Positions 38,101 through 53,100 of a stretch of 64,000 nucleotides of DNA are shown piece after piece (the stretch's first letter is position 1; each line of letters starts with the position of its first letter). A program made the translations under genes and the position numbers. Source of the stretch: Opisthocomus hoazin (lineage: Eukaryota; Chordata; Aves; Opisthocomiformes; Opisthocomidae); contig NC_134415.1 in the NCBI RefSeq assembly GCF_030867145.1, forward strand, positions 8,286,417-8,350,416, read 5' to 3'. The notes below the pieces were generated by a model. The model did no database searches, was not told the origin of the DNA, and was given only the letters and a program-made list of their open reading frames with translations.

Positions 38101-41100
38101 ATCTCAGTCACTGGTACCTTTTTCAGTGAAGAATCCTACTCTCCCTGCCCTTTTCAGAGGGCTCTTTCAAAACACCACGCAAGAATATAAACGCAAGTCC
38201 TGCTCCCAGAAAGACCAAATGACTGCCCTCACCTCTCAAATCAGTGCAAGTTTACTGAAAATGTTTTTCTTATCAAATATCTCCCAGTCACAGAAATAAC
38301 ACCTCTGATATCAATCCGTGTATTTCTTTAAAATGCAGAGTTCAAAAAACAGAATCTTGATTTCTCCTTTAAGAACCAGGGTGCTGGGATCTCCAAGGCG
38401 AAGACTCATTTTTGACTCCTCGTTTCTTCAGATTTAAAGTGGTACTGCTCAAATAAAACTCTGATCATCTCACTCACAGCATGTCTAACAGCGTAATATT
38501 TTCTCAGAAAGGAAAATAACTTCTACGTTTGCATGTCAATTCCAAAACAAGGGTTTAAAAGCAAGAAATGTCTTGGAATGTACACAGCAATCCTCAGCGA
38601 GTACGATGCAAATTTGAGCAACCTATGCTCCTAAGGATGTCCTCCCTCATAACGACCAAGACACTAGCCACGTTCCAAATCCCACCTTCAGCAGGCTGCA
38701 TCTCCCCTAGTATCTTGATTTCATAGCCCACTACGCTTACAAATGTTGCCTGAAGACAGTCTATGTCAAAGATCATATTCCTGTAGATCGATATATAAGC
38801 AGATCAAAATTCTACAAGAGATCGGTATCAAAACCAGCAGTATTGAGATGTTCCTCCTCAGCAGTGGCTTAGGTGGCTAGATGCAAAGACGTGTATTCAC
38901 GGAGGGAGAGAAGTATCACGCTTTTGTAATTGTGACCTTTGCTAGCAGATCTTGCTAGCACTGAATAAATGAGATTTGTCCTGCCTTCTGTCAGAGGTAG
39001 GATGGCAATCCAAGTCCAGATGACAGAAGAAGGTCACAACAGCCTCAGATTTTCCAGAAGAGGAAAAATAAATAAAGTACAGCAGAACTGCCTCAGACTT
39101 GGTTTTTTTTAAAGATCTATAAACACAGCAATAAAGTTTACAAGATGACAGCCGAGGACAATGAGCAGATACATTGAAACTAAGGAAAAAAGCAGGAGAC
39201 TTGGTAATTGGCTTAAAAGCCACTCAGAAGCTTTAGTTTTCTCTGCTCTTTTCAAAGTTGTGTCAAGTTTTACATGGCAAAAAAGTGGTCCAAAATGGCA
39301 AAAAGACATTAATGCTTCAACTTATTTCTATTAATGCCATATTAAAGACAACAAAAAGCATACACTCCTGCATACATTAAGAAAAGCAGAAGAAGCCACT
39401 AGGCTAAGAAGAGTTTTGTTTGGAAGCTTGAGGCAGGCAGCCACGGGGGAAGGAGGGGTGGGGAGGGGTGCACATCGGCTCTCAATGAAATGCAATTATT
39501 TGCTGCACACTAATTTGCCACTAAGGATCTTGCACTTCTCTTGCTAAATACCAGACTGCTAGTGCACTCTCTGCTTTGCTGAGAAGAGTGTGTGTACAGA
39601 CGCAGCTAAGTGCACTATTCAAATACTGTACAAGATAAAATTGGCTTAAGAGAGCCAGAGGAGGAATTTGTGAGTGAGCTGTCACTTGTTATATGGAGAG
39701 ATCTAAAAATAAGATGGGGAATGAAGGAAGCCTTCTTTGAACAAGTCACTTTAAGATGATTTTCTAAGTAACTTAAGTACTGCATTCATATACTGTTAAA
39801 AGTCTAATAGTTTCATACAGTACAATGACCTTCACAGAACACCAATACCGAAAGTTTAGGACTCCAGATGTCTATTCATTTAGTTTTTAAAATACACAAG
39901 TGTATTTTGGAAGTAATTCAAGAAGTAATCACTAACTAAAACTCAAGTTACCTCACGTTCCATCCACAGTAGTGCACCAAGTAAAGGACTTCTCCACCTT
40001 CGATGTCAGAATCTTTAATACTAGCTTCATACATTTTTTGATTTTTCCCTCTTCCATACCGCACTTGGACTTTCATGCCTGGTGGATAGCATTCAAACTC
40101 TTCTTCCTCATTGTTATTGTTGTCTTCCTCCTCCTCCTCCTCCTCCTCTTCCTCCTCCTCTGCTTCTTCTTCATCTTCATCTTCTTCCTTATTCGTGTCA
40201 TCTCTTGAAAGGTTTAAAAAATTGTAGAGTTAATATGAGATACTTCATAAGCTTTTCAGTTCCAAACCACATATATTGATAAATATTGTGGATGCATTAG
40301 AGATTGGGAAACAGCAGGCTCCAAATACGTGAAACTGCACCACAGCCGAGTAATATCAGCAAAACAGGATACAGCAATACACACAAAATCCAGTGACTGT
40401 AAGTGCAAAAATGACTTGACTAAAAGAAAAAAAAAAAAAAAAATCCATCAAAATCTGTATGGGCAGAAGTTGTTCAAACTCATCTTTATATGATTCTTTC
40501 ATGCACTCCCTTTGTTTAAATACTGTTTTTTCAATTCCAACTTATCCTCTTCAGTACAGAGAAAGTTCCCTAAACTCCATTTTTCAGCCTACAGGTTTTA
40601 CAAGAGCTTCTTGAAATTCGCCTCTCCAAAAGGTCCTTGCTTTATTATGACAAATAATCTCTATCTCAACACCTCGAAGCGACTGCAACCAAAACCAGAT
40701 TTTAGGCAAAAAAAAGACCTTACAGAAGACTGTTTAGCAAATCAAGCAACCTGTGCTAATTTCTGACCTTGTTACTCCTTGCCAATTATGCTAAAAGTCT
40801 TCCAAATACAAGTCAAACTTGCATTTAATTATTACATGAATACCCAAGCAGGTGTTCACTGTTTGCAAAAGTAAGCTAATTTTGAATACATTTTTAGACC
40901 AATTTTTAAAATCACTAAGAACCCACAAATCTTGCTAGTCTCAGTCAGTGGCAGCTAGGGGCTGCTCACTGTACTGAAGATTTTCTCCAACCAGCTTAAA
41001 GAGGAAGACTACATTAGAAAAGTTAATGGGAGAAAAATACCTTTTAATCTTAAATAGCTTTAGAAAACAATGTTATTGACCCTCATATCATTCTAATCCC

Positions 41101-44100
41101 ACATTCTGTGCAATACAGAACAGATTAGGGCCATTTACTAAATTCACAATAACCACAGACCACTACATTTCAAAACTCGAGATGTGGAACAGATATGTTT
41201 GGATGTATTACAGACGGGGTAAGAAAACACCAGTGTTGCTCCTAGTCTGATTCACACCAATATTTAAGTTCACCTCACAAACACAAAACTCTGTATTAAT
41301 AACCTAAATCTTTCCATGAAATTTTCAGTAGAAAATACTCAGATAAGCCAAGCTACTTTCTCTCTGTGAAAGGATCAAATAGCATTTCAGTTATTCAAAT
41401 ACTTCTTAGTAGAATCAAAACTGCAGAACTACTATCTAATTAGCTGGCCAAAGAGAATTCAGAACAGTAAGCTCAATTCAACTGTAGTGTAACCACACTG
41501 ATTTAATTAAATTACTTCAGAAATTAATGATGCCACACATATATATACACACACAAATATATAAATGCATACATATATGTATGTGCACATACCACGAGAC
41601 AAATGCTAAAAATTCCCTCTGCTGGTGTACTAACTAAATCAAATCACAGACAATACATCTACTCGGGTATACGTGGCATGGACCAGTTAGTTTTGTTCTG
41701 GAAGGCCAAGATTTTTAATTTATTATATACTTTCAGTGGACTACCTTGCTGGTGAAGTTAAAACCACCAGAGTTAGAAACACAATATAAATAAATGAGCT
41801 TTGAAAGCTCACTTCATTTCTACCACACATCACATCGCAAAATTCACTTCCCAGATAAATCATGAGTAAAGGTCCCCAAAGACTCAGATGAAAAAGTCCT
41901 GAACAGAATTCCACAGCTAACAGCAAAAAGCACTAACCAGTAATTCAAGTGCTTTTAAATTATACTCTCTGCTGGACTAAATGAAAACTCCTAGCTAATT
42001 TCAGCTTAACAGTTACTATCATGCAAAAGCTAAAAGAACTCGGCATCAGGAGCAGAGCCACCACCGCTCCGAGAACAAGATGAGCTTGTGATTTCCCATT
42101 ACTAAAAGACTTTCCAAAAGACTTTCCAAACCAAGTTTTGCCAGATTTTTTTCTTCCTCAAGAACTAGTGAAACACCCCTTGAACGCTGTCTGCAACGAA
42201 AAGCGTGCCTTTGAAGGAGATTCAGGATTTTCCAGATGCTGGCAATTAGAGAGTCAGTGAGTCTTTGGAAGTTGAACAGGTCTGGAGTCTCTCTCACCTT
42301 ATCACCCTATGGCTTTCTTGGTGTCCCAACAGATATTCTACAAAGACTCTGCGACAATACCAGAACTTCTCTGGAAGAGATGTGCGAAACTCTCATTGCG
42401 AAGTTGAGTAACGTGGATGGTCAAGTAGATGTGAAGAGCAGATGGTACTTATGTGGAGAGAATGTCAGGAAGCAAAAGCAAAATGGAAGCAGACATGGCT
42501 GCAATTAAAAAGCGTTCTAAGGAGGGACCTGGTTAGCAATCTTGAGCTAGAGATTCTAGGAAATCAAACAAAAGGAAAGAACATTCATCATTTTGGATCA
42601 GAAAAATGGTGTACTCGTATAGCTCCTGGAACAAAAGAACAAAACAAAACACTCCCATATTCCAATGGCTGCAAGGAAGAAAAGATGTTGTTTTACAAGG
42701 CCATAAAAAGCTCAAACCTGGCAGTGCGGATGAAGGCGAAGCCATGATGCTGTGAAACATGGGGCTGTAAGCGAATACGGTGATTGTAGCCATCCGGCAT
42801 GCACAGCCAGAACCTCCTCTGTCCATGTACATACGCATGAGAACATCGGATTTCCGTTAATGATGTCTAGTCAAAATCCCAAGGGGGAGAAGAAATGAAA
42901 GCAACAAGCCTCTTGGCAGCAGACAATAATTGTCCACTTCACAAGAGTACCAAGCAGTCTTTGCCACAAAGCTGCAGCTTCCTGAAGAGCGCGAGCAGGC
43001 GCTGATGAATCCAGGCGGCAGCAGATGTGCCCGCATGCTGTACAAGAGGCACACTGACACAAGTGTCACCGTGTTCTAGAAACCAAAGCACCACCAGAAA
43101 GCTTCTCGGGAGGACTTGAATGCATTTCCAATCACAGCTGCAGACTGAAGAATACGCTCTCCCCATCGCCCATGGAATGGGAACATAAACTTTCAGAAGC
43201 AGGAAATTAATTAATTAAAATGCAAAAATATTTGTTAATAAAGTAAAATCATTAGAACATTTAGATCACACAAATGTTGCTTATTATTAGTTCCAAAGGA
43301 CATTGCGAAATTGTTAAAAGGCTAAAAACACTGCGAGTGTTCAAAAATACACATACGGCAGGTAATTCTCAGTCAATATAAAGCTTTAACACCAACGAGC
43401 CCATAATAAGGGGTAAATAAATCAATGCACAGATGTTATGAATAGATGAAACAGCACATGCGATTATACCACCAAAGGAACTGCAGTATCATGCAAACGT
43501 CTTTCAGCCCACGATCTCGGGCACTAAACACCGCGCTGTCACAAAGCCCGGGTGAAACCGGTGAGACAGGGTCTGATCTGGAGTAGTGGATCTGCCTCCT
43601 GGGACCCCCTACTCCAACACGCTTCCCCGGGCACAACATGCTGGCACACACAGCAGGTGAGACGGCAAATGCAAGATTATTTTTTTTCAGGGGTTATTCT
43701 AAAACTTGAGGAAGCAAGATTATTTCAATTATTGGTTCAATTAAGTCATTACAGTTAATTGAACCACTAGCAGAAATAAACTCCAGTGTAATTGACACTT
43801 GAAGTTTAGCAATTAGCTTCTATTTTCGTTTCCCCCCCTCTTACCCTTTTTCTCATCTTAGAGTATTATTAACCTCTCCTTCACATAATACAGAGCTGGA
43901 AGATGTCTCATTCGTACTCTGACCTTCTTAATCACAGTTTATTACGACGCGCTTAAGTTTCAAGGCAGAGAGGGCATTAAGACCTGTCCTTACGCCACCA
44001 CGCCAGAATCTCATCTCTAATTAAACAAAATAAAAAAAAACAAACACCAAAATTCACCAGTATTTGTCTTCCCTCTGAAGCTGTAAAGAAAACCTAAAAA

Positions 44101-47100
44101 TAAAAGCTCTAAGGACTTCTGCCTACACACCCAGAATATCTGAATCAATGCCCAGTCAGGGCCCATGGCCATGAGGGAAGGGGAAAGGCACCAACTTCAT
44201 CTGAATCACACCTGAGAGCAGCACAGTACGCTTCAACCACGCGAGCACATGCTCTGTAACCAGTGCTTTCCTCTGCTGCTAGCGAGAAGACAAATGAAAG
44301 GAACTCACATTATTGCTTCTCATCATTCAGCCAAGGGGTTTTTGAAGTGTTTTGAAACATTCTTCGAAAGGATAACGGATGGTACAGAAGTCTGGCTGAG
44401 GAGTACAGCACTTCTCATTTTTATGGCACTAGTTCACACTCAGCTTGAAAACACCTAGGATGTGATGAGTGTCTAAGGGCTCATCCACGCACATAACTCA
44501 GTGACAGCTACCATGGTTAATAACCTCCGTAGTGACCATAAGCTACATAAAATGTGATGACAGAACCACTTTTTCCACATCAAAGACGCCTCCCTTCCAT
44601 TCAACCTGATGCACGCACAGGACCGGTACATTTACAATGCCACTCTACACTTTATTATTGTGTCATTAGCAGCTCATCACTGGATCAAAAGCAATCCTTA
44701 AGTATATGCATCAGTGCATACTCTATATAAAAAAAATTAACCGATTAGACTCTGTTTCTGAAAACATGACTATACAAAAACTTCCTTCCCAATATAAAGG
44801 CAGCTGGCATACATAAATAGAACGCACATCACAAATAAGAGCATAGAAATACGTTCCTATAAATGAAACTACCTAAGTACGCTTCTTCAAAATGTTTATT
44901 TTCCATAACACCAACAGTCTAAGATTCAGAGCAGATGTTCACACCAACTGTGCAATGAACACGATGCATTCCTCTCCCTTCTCCCAAGCTAATCAATTCC
45001 ATATAAACCTAAATCAGACTGGAGAAAGCTATCTCAACACATAGTTCTCAATACCAATCCAGAAGCTAGAAGATATGGCTTCTGTATCAAATCTCCTTCA
45101 CTCCAAAACATTTCAACCTTCTTGCTACCGTTTGAGATTCATCACCACAAAGCTTTGATATGTCATTTTACCAGATGAGGAACTGACAAAAACATTGCCT
45201 CTAACAATCTGTTATCTCCCATATGTGAAACGGAGCTTCTGACGATTACATAATCCCGCTGTAAATTGCTTTCAGAAAATCCCCATCAAACGTTTCCAGA
45301 AAATTTAACTCTTGTTCAAATGGAAGCCATCAGCAGCACAGACACAGCAGGTAGTCACCCTACCCGACAAGGCTAATAAATCCTAGTAAAACCCTTCACA
45401 TGAAACAATGCCCATCTTCACCCAGTTCTAGGTACTGCTTTTGTTACTCCTAGCTCCCTCCGACTGCTTATCGGAGGGGAAATGCTATTACTGCATCTAA
45501 CAATGTATACAAGAGCTCTAAGATTAAGATTTTTCCCTTGCATGTGAAGGAACGGTTTAGCTCCATTCCAGCCAGTTAGCAAAAGAGGTTTAGCGTTTTC
45601 TCCTTCTGACACTGTCAATGTCAGATCACGTGACAGTACCAATGCCCAGAAAATCACACCATGAAGACCTAAACAGGCAGCATGAGACAACCAGAAGTGT
45701 TGAGGTTTCTGAAGTATTCTTTAAGAGCATTTGTTCATGTATTCCTTTGAGGAAATAAAAAGCAGGCAGTTTTCATGAAGGAAAAAAAAAAAAAAAAACA
45801 AAAAAAAAAACAAGTAGTTTGGTAAGACCAAGTAAGAACTATTTGTGAGTGCTGAAAATGACAGCCTGGTGAGAAAGGGCAGGGCAGGATCCAGAGGTGC
45901 CAGCCCCTGCTGGTGCGAGGGTTAAGGCAGCACCGCAGCCAGGAGGAGGAAAACACAAGAACAGAGCCTCCTGCAATCCTTCTGTACTGTAACTGGGATT
46001 ACTTCAAATAATTTTGCCTGGTCATATGAAAAATTCAAGTATTACCAATAGACGAGTGATGCAAATTTGTGTTGGAAAGCAAACATTATTATCTGGATTC
46101 TGAGCAGTTCATCTTTCAGTTCCGTATGAAGTTCTTGCCAGTAGCCTGTTCCAGGTGCTCTATAGCAAAGTGTTAAAAACAAAGAAACAAAACCAAGAAC
46201 CCCTTGGAGATGAGTCAATCATCTGCGAAAAAGTTTTTTCACTAATATTGGTTAACCAGCAATTAACCTACACTTCAGTTCACAAACCGTATCTACTATG
46301 ACGTTTTTGAAGACTTACTTTTTATTTTATTAGCTTACATTAAAACTCCACACCTTTTAAAAATTCCACTAGGCTCCTGTCCTCAGCCTCTTGGGAACGC
46401 GTTCAACTGTCTACGTTGCTCATTGTGTAGAAAAGCCCCTTGGTTCTCAGGTTGTTGGCTTTGCCTCAAGTCTTTGAATTGTTGCAGCAGTTAATGTTCG
46501 ATGCTACAGAGGAAAACTGCACCAACTACACAGGGCTACATTTGAAGACCACTGCTTCCACCACATGAATTTAACAGAAACTTCAAAGTAAGGAGGATTT
46601 TGAACTTTCTTGTTTATTCATTGACTCAGAATGAATACTTTTTCGTAGGTTAGGGAAAAGGATGACTTTACAAAGCCATTTTTGTAAAGATCTCTCTGGG
46701 ACAGACCAACAAGAAATAATACATTACCGGCCCCTTTTTTTTTTTGTTATGGTTTTTATGAGTAGAAGTTGCATAGAACTGTATCTAGCACATGCATATT
46801 CCAGTAGCTGCAGAAAAAAACAAGAAAAGCACATATAGGCTAAAGGGCAAGCTGCCTTTGAATCTCTATTCTCAGTGTTCACAGATACACAAGCAGGCAA
46901 GAAACAGGCACTCTGGGGGAGAAAGGCAGGGAACCACATTCAGCCTTTCTTCCTCTTCATCATATTGTTGAAATCTGTGCAGAAGGGACCGTAGGATTCA
47001 AATGTACCAACCTCCAAGGGTTGAGACACATGGGATTGCACAGAGAAGCCAAACCTGTGGAAAATAATCAACTCTGGCTCCCAGTAGTACTTCTTGACAT

Positions 47101-50100
47101 CCAGAAGCTGGGAATTAGATCCAGTCCAGCCAACTGAAATTCAGCAAGATGAAACCCAGAAGTTTTCCTGTCCCCTGGGTTCCCTGTGTCTATACACAAA
47201 TGAGCTACATGAAGATGCTAAGTCCTACAGACATAAATTCAAAGAACAACCTCACCAAGTTTGCCTCATACAATACTAGATTTCATATGTTTGGCTATTT
47301 GGTTAGGTCATAGCTTAAAAAAGGTTCCAGAAATACATTTCAATTACACTGACAAAAATTCAGTCCACAATGATCTATTTTGATTACATTTTAGGTGTTT
47401 TTGTGTGTGTGATTAGTTTTGCACCTACAAAAATGCATTTCTGATTTTGTATTTCAGCTCCACAAAGAACTCAAACCACAGCATCTCCACACCCCCCCGT
47501 ATAACCTTCGCCTCTTCTAACCCATGCACTGGGGACAGGGGGAGTACAACGTCCAGTACAACCTCCCCACCCACATACCAGGCTCACAAAACCTCTCTAG
47601 GCCTTCACGGTGTAAATGTTAAGAACACTGTTTAGCATTTAGGATGACAGTGACATTTTTAAAAACTCCTTAAAGCTGACGCAAGTGCATTTTGTACTTC
47701 CTACCAATCTCTAAAGGAAGAAATGAAAACCAACCACGCCAACAGCATTACTACAGTACCACTGCTTATAAATGTTTCCAGACTATTAGCTGCTACAAAT
47801 GTTTCATTTTTGTAAGTTTAAATTATTCCTTGAAACGTATCCCCAGCAATGACCACATCATCATCTATATCTATTTTTAGAGCTACACTTTCTATTCTAA
47901 ATGACTCGTTACAATCTTTTGTGAATCACCATAGCAAAGTACTAGTCAGAAGAGATTTTACTGCAGGGTAAAGAGAAGCAGAGAGAAGAGCACTCAACTA
48001 CAGTCAGAAGAACTGGGGAAAACGAAGAGGAAATAGTATTTTCTACAGTTTGTTGTTTTCATAAATAAAAAACTACAAAAACTCTTAACATTTTTCAATG
48101 TCATAAATAACCCAAATGGACATGAATCTGGGTAAAAAAACCCAAACAATAAAAGATTACTGAAAAGCAAATGCAGCTTATCATTTTATGTACCATTTAC
48201 TACAGCAGCATGGCAAGTACTAAACCACTGTACTTTCCAAGTGTATAAATAAACACAAAGTACATCACAAACACACACACATACAAATACACAATTTGGG
48301 GAACTTTAAAAACTGCTATTCTCTAAGCAGTGCTAAGTTTTACATGTATTTAGTTATATATTTTGAAAGTTGTCTTGTAAAATCAGTCTTTAATAACTCT
48401 GAAAATGTAGGAAACCTTTTAGAGTACAACTCATCTAGTCCACCTTAACAAAGGCAAATGTAACAAACTCCAGCCACTGGTCTTTTGAAAAGGAAAAAAT
48501 CACGTAAGATACAAACGAAATCACATCCACAGAGAAAAGGCTCTTCTAACTGAATTCAGGTAAACATGACTTTTCTATATTCCGCATTTCTGAATTACAG
48601 AAATTGCCAATGTTATGTCACCAGAAATATTCAGGAAGACAAAAGCATTTTACAGAAGTATCCTTCCAGAATCTGTTATATGGAAATCCAAACCCTTAAT
48701 ATAATGAAGAAGAACTATTACCAGTGAATCAGAAATCAATATACTGAACTACACCACTCTGTCACAACTCTTAATGGGCCAGAAAAAGCATTAAGAGTTA
48801 ATGATATTTAGACAGAAGATTAGGACAGCTGATCTACTAAATAGCAAAGACTTCCGGAATGAACAAGGGAATTAGCGGTCAGGCAACAGCTGGTATTAAG
48901 TACAAAAAAACCCCATCTCTGATACAGAGACTGCTGTGAAAGCATAAATAGGTGTCATTATCTGCTTTCCCTCTTGTAATAGCTTCTTCCTTAAGCATCT
49001 GTTAGTGGTTTTTTTTGAGGACAAGATACTGCATTAAAAGAGACCTTCGATCTGACCTGTAATAGCCATTTTTGTGTTCTTATCACTTGAAATCACACTG
49101 TATGAGGGTCTTAATTGCAAGAATATAAATTGTTTACGCACTATGGATTAGCGAGGACTAAATTCTCTTTTAAACTTGGTGGGTTTTCGTGTGGCTGTCA
49201 AAAAACACTTTCAGGGTTTTGGGGTTTTCTTACTGAAACAGGAAAACCTGCCTATTCCACAAAGGAAATGGAGATCACCCGCACATATCCATTGATTACG
49301 TGGCCCCAAGCATCCCTATTACTTCAGTCTCCTACTTCCAAAACTCCTGTCTGCAGAGCTGCACAACAGACTCCTGCCAGCACCATGCCTACTCAACGGA
49401 AAGCCGTCACTGAGCAATGCAAGGGACTTCTGTCTTCTCCTGTGTTACCCATAACACACCAGAAGCTAGAAACTGCAAGTTTGTGATATGCTTGTACCAA
49501 AATGAAGTAGACAAACACTACTGGCAATGGCTGCAATATTTTTGTCTTATATCAAATAGTCACCTATGCATTACGTGTTCTTTTCTCACTCAGCTTATAC
49601 ATATTTAGGCCTGGACCCTGTAAAAACTTGTTGCCTCTTTTTTTTTTTTTTTTTTAATTAGATCCACAAACTTCACTGGCCCTAACCGTGATAAACTTAG
49701 GAACACATAGGTCTCTGGAAGCTACGAGTCTAATTCACGACAGGGATGTCTGATTTGAAGCTCAAATTATAAGAGTAAAATTTAATGAACATACATTAGA
49801 TGCCTTAGGTCATTATAAACAGCGTAACTTACCCTGATTTTTCTTTTTCTTCAGTGTCTGCATTTACGGTAGGATTTTCCATTTCTTTAATCTTCTCCTC
49901 CTCTTTATCTTCTAGTTTGGTTTCATCTTCAGTTTTGATTACATTTAAGTCCTTTTCTTGATCAGGCTGAGTATACACAGAATCTGGCAAATTTTTTTTG
50001 TTTCCCTAGGATAATAAAATCTTTAGTTAACTTACAAGGTGAAATACGAAGGATTTAAGAAAAGGCAAAAAACCCACACTCAGTCTCCAGCTAAACACAA

Positions 50101-53100
50101 CAGACTTTGCAGTTGCAGCCCCTGTCCTGGCTAGTTTCGTCACAGTGATACAGGCGTGCTGCTCTTGGACCTGAACTGCAAAGCAGCCCCCCAGATGAAC
50201 CCTTCACAGGGCATGTTTTCACTTAGGATGCAGAGGCATCAGTACTGGCCCACCTGGTATTCACCCCGGAGTTAGTGCCAGACAGACAGACCAGGGCTGG
50301 CTGCCGCTTACGCGCAGAAGCATTACAGGTGCATTGCACACTGACTTGAGGAGCTACACCGCCTTCAGAACAAACTGCTAAGCTGCACCACGTAGCACTT
50401 CAGCTTACTGCCCTGGACTGCCTTTGCTAAAACAAAACCACCGAGTCAACGTTGGATTTTGAAAAGCCGTAAACGTTTGTCTGTCTGGACCACTGAACTA
50501 CCGTAGACTACTGTGTACATCATACAGCCAAGGTCTTTGCAGAGCTTCACTGGTTTCACTGGAGCAGAGAAGTAAAAGCAACATTTATGCAGGCTTAAAA
50601 GCAAGGCTAAATGCAAAATAGAAGTATCAGCACTGTAGTTAGCTATGAGCATGCATTAGCCAGATCAGGATAAAGCTGCAAACTAATTAGTCTCCATTTG
50701 ACCTGGGAGGCCCCCAGACAAGGGGAATGTTGCAGCCGCTTCCTAACAACTCAGACATTTTGACATCACGGTCCCCTAAAACAGGCATCTAGGGATAAAT
50801 ATGGCTCAAGTGTGTTGTTCTGAATTAGGTTTGCAGCACGTTTTTGTCTTGTTTTAAATCCATTATGGAAGATTCCAATCTTGACATGAATTCATGGTTA
50901 TCAACACATCACCTGACTTTATAAACAGGATATAACATGAACATTAAAATATTTTACCAGAACAGAGGGCTTATCATTTTCTTTACTTTCATTATCATTC
51001 TCAGCTAACTTTTTTTCTTCTTGTTGTACTATTGCTACTTCCTCCTGCTTGCGCTCCTCCTTATCCACTTTTATTTCTTTTACATCCTGCTCTGGTTCTT
51101 CACGCATCTTCAATTCTTTTTCTTTTTCACAGTCTTTACAAGGCTTGCTCGTCACTTTCTCTGGCAATGCCATTTGAAATTCAATGTTAGCTGATGTACA
51201 ATACTCTTCAAAACCATAGAGATATCTAAAAGAAAAAAATTGCTTGCGATAAGCAAGTTGTTTCAAGAAAGCACAAGCTACCTAGCAGGAGCTAAACATG
51301 AACAGTAAGTTTAAAGCCTAAAAATCTGTATTACAACCAAAAAGTTCTGGACTTTATCACCAGTACTACAGGGTGACTTCAGTTCATTCTAGTGCTGTTT
51401 TAGCACAAACTTCATAGCTTTATTACTTACTTTTTGTATGCACATTTAACATTATATCCTGCAGCTGAATTCAGTACAGGGATTCCAAGATCTTGATAAA
51501 CTTGCTTCCACACTGCTCCACTTTCAATCTGTTAAAGCAAATGAAGTCGTGGTTTTTTAATTAACTCACACAAGAAAGACTAAGCTGACTAAGTTTACAA
51601 CATCGGAAAATAATTGTAAGTAATTTCCTCTGATCTTTAAAATTACTATTTATCACACACACAGTATTTCTCTGTAATGCAAACTGTATTAGTAGTCTAA
51701 TGCAACTACTTCAAGCAATATAGCACTTCCGCATTTCAGTAAGCCACAGCAGGCTTTCCTCTCCAGGTGGTAATAAAACAAAGGAAAGAAAACATCAACA
51801 TCGGAAAAAATCAGTACATCATTTTTGGTTTATATTTAAAGTAATTCTTAACTATCAGTGCTAGAATTTTAATTAAATTGGACAGAAAAAATTCATTCAA
51901 AGCATTAACAATACTCAACCCTGGCAGTACTGCACCAGATGCAGTGGCTACCAGTCTCTCCTTCTGTCCTTAATATGCCCTGTGTTGTCTAAGTGCTGCG
52001 ACAGTGCGATATGCTCGTTTCTAACCACCTGTGAAGGTACAGCAGATGCACTGCAATACCCAAGTACAAGCTCCTGCCTTGTACGGCAGAAAGGTGTCGC
52101 TGCACAAACGTACCTCTCAACTGACAGGCTAAATTTACGGGAAGCAGCCCAAAACAGCAACAGAATCTGTCTGGCTATGAATTCCGTATGCTTCCATCGC
52201 TGCTCCAAGACCAAACCACTAATCCCAGCCAGCACATTCTCCTGTGTACTGCCCAGAACAGACAGGAATTCAGAGCCTCACATCAGACCTGAAACTACAT
52301 TACTTGTCTTTGAGATTTTATTGAGCAGTGACTCTTCACTTTGAGGCAACAATTTTATCAGACAAGCACTTCTTGAAATATCACAAAAACACACATGCTG
52401 GCTGATTTTATGCAGCAATAATTAAAAACCACTGTGTAGATGCGTAATTTATTTAGAATATAATTAGTTTCTGGTTCCTGTTAAAGCATGTTTTTCAGAG
52501 CTACAGGGTGTCTTATGTAGCTGTGTTATTCAATTTTCGTATGTCTAAAGCTCCTGCATTAAATTCTTCTTTATAACTACTTAAGAACAAATAAACATCA
52601 TCCTCAGATTTTATGGCTCTGGAATACTCATCACACTAATACTCACATTATCAAATCCTCCAAGCTTGTGTACAAGTCTGAATAATTTGAAGAGATTCAA
52701 ATTTCTATATCCTAATACAGGTCGTTTGTTAATAGGAGTCCCTGTGAACAAAGATAGTTATTACAGTGTTTTGAAGTATTTTTTTCAGAATAATATGAAA
52801 TCTACATCATATGCACTACTACACCATGAAATACAGTCTGGTAAACCCCTCCCTCTGACCACCTCATGCATCTGGTACTCTCTTCATGAAACTAAACAAA
52901 CTCAAGAGTCTTAGTAACTCATTTTCCCTGTAGTTCAACACTGTAACTTAACTCCTACATATGCATTCTTCCAGGTATTACTGAACTTGCACAAATGATG
53001 CAACTGTTCTTGCTACCTCTATTCTATGTATTTTTATTTCACCTGCTGAAACAATTACATCTAAAAATACCAGCACAGTACTTGCACTACAATAATACTA

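Larger units (their letters stand above)
33329..39951 (-). other. ARID4B intron inside duplicated block
   Basis: An intron between the two chromo-barrel exons. The low part includes 33732-35628, absent from the other copy. A CG/CA alternating tract lies at 37547-37577. No other gene was recognised. Confidence 0.6.
28302..40443. repeat. Segmental duplication, copy B (contains intact ARID4B exons)
   Basis: This 12.1-kb block is repeated in the same orientation at about 1-9700. Long stretches are identical or differ by well under 2% by eye. It includes the ARID4B exons at 40203-39952, 33328-33244, 32303-32111 and 29686-28475. Its residues agree better with vertebrate ARID4B than those of the other copy, so this is the retained functional copy. 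It uniquely carries 33732-35628 and the CR1 fragment near 32640-32955. Confidence 0.95.

Noticed and set aside
42046-42747. Group of ORFs of 83-101 codons that could suggest a retrogene
   Set aside because: I could not match them to a known protein, they overlap on both strands, and the region reads as intron. I found no poly-A tail or target-site duplication.
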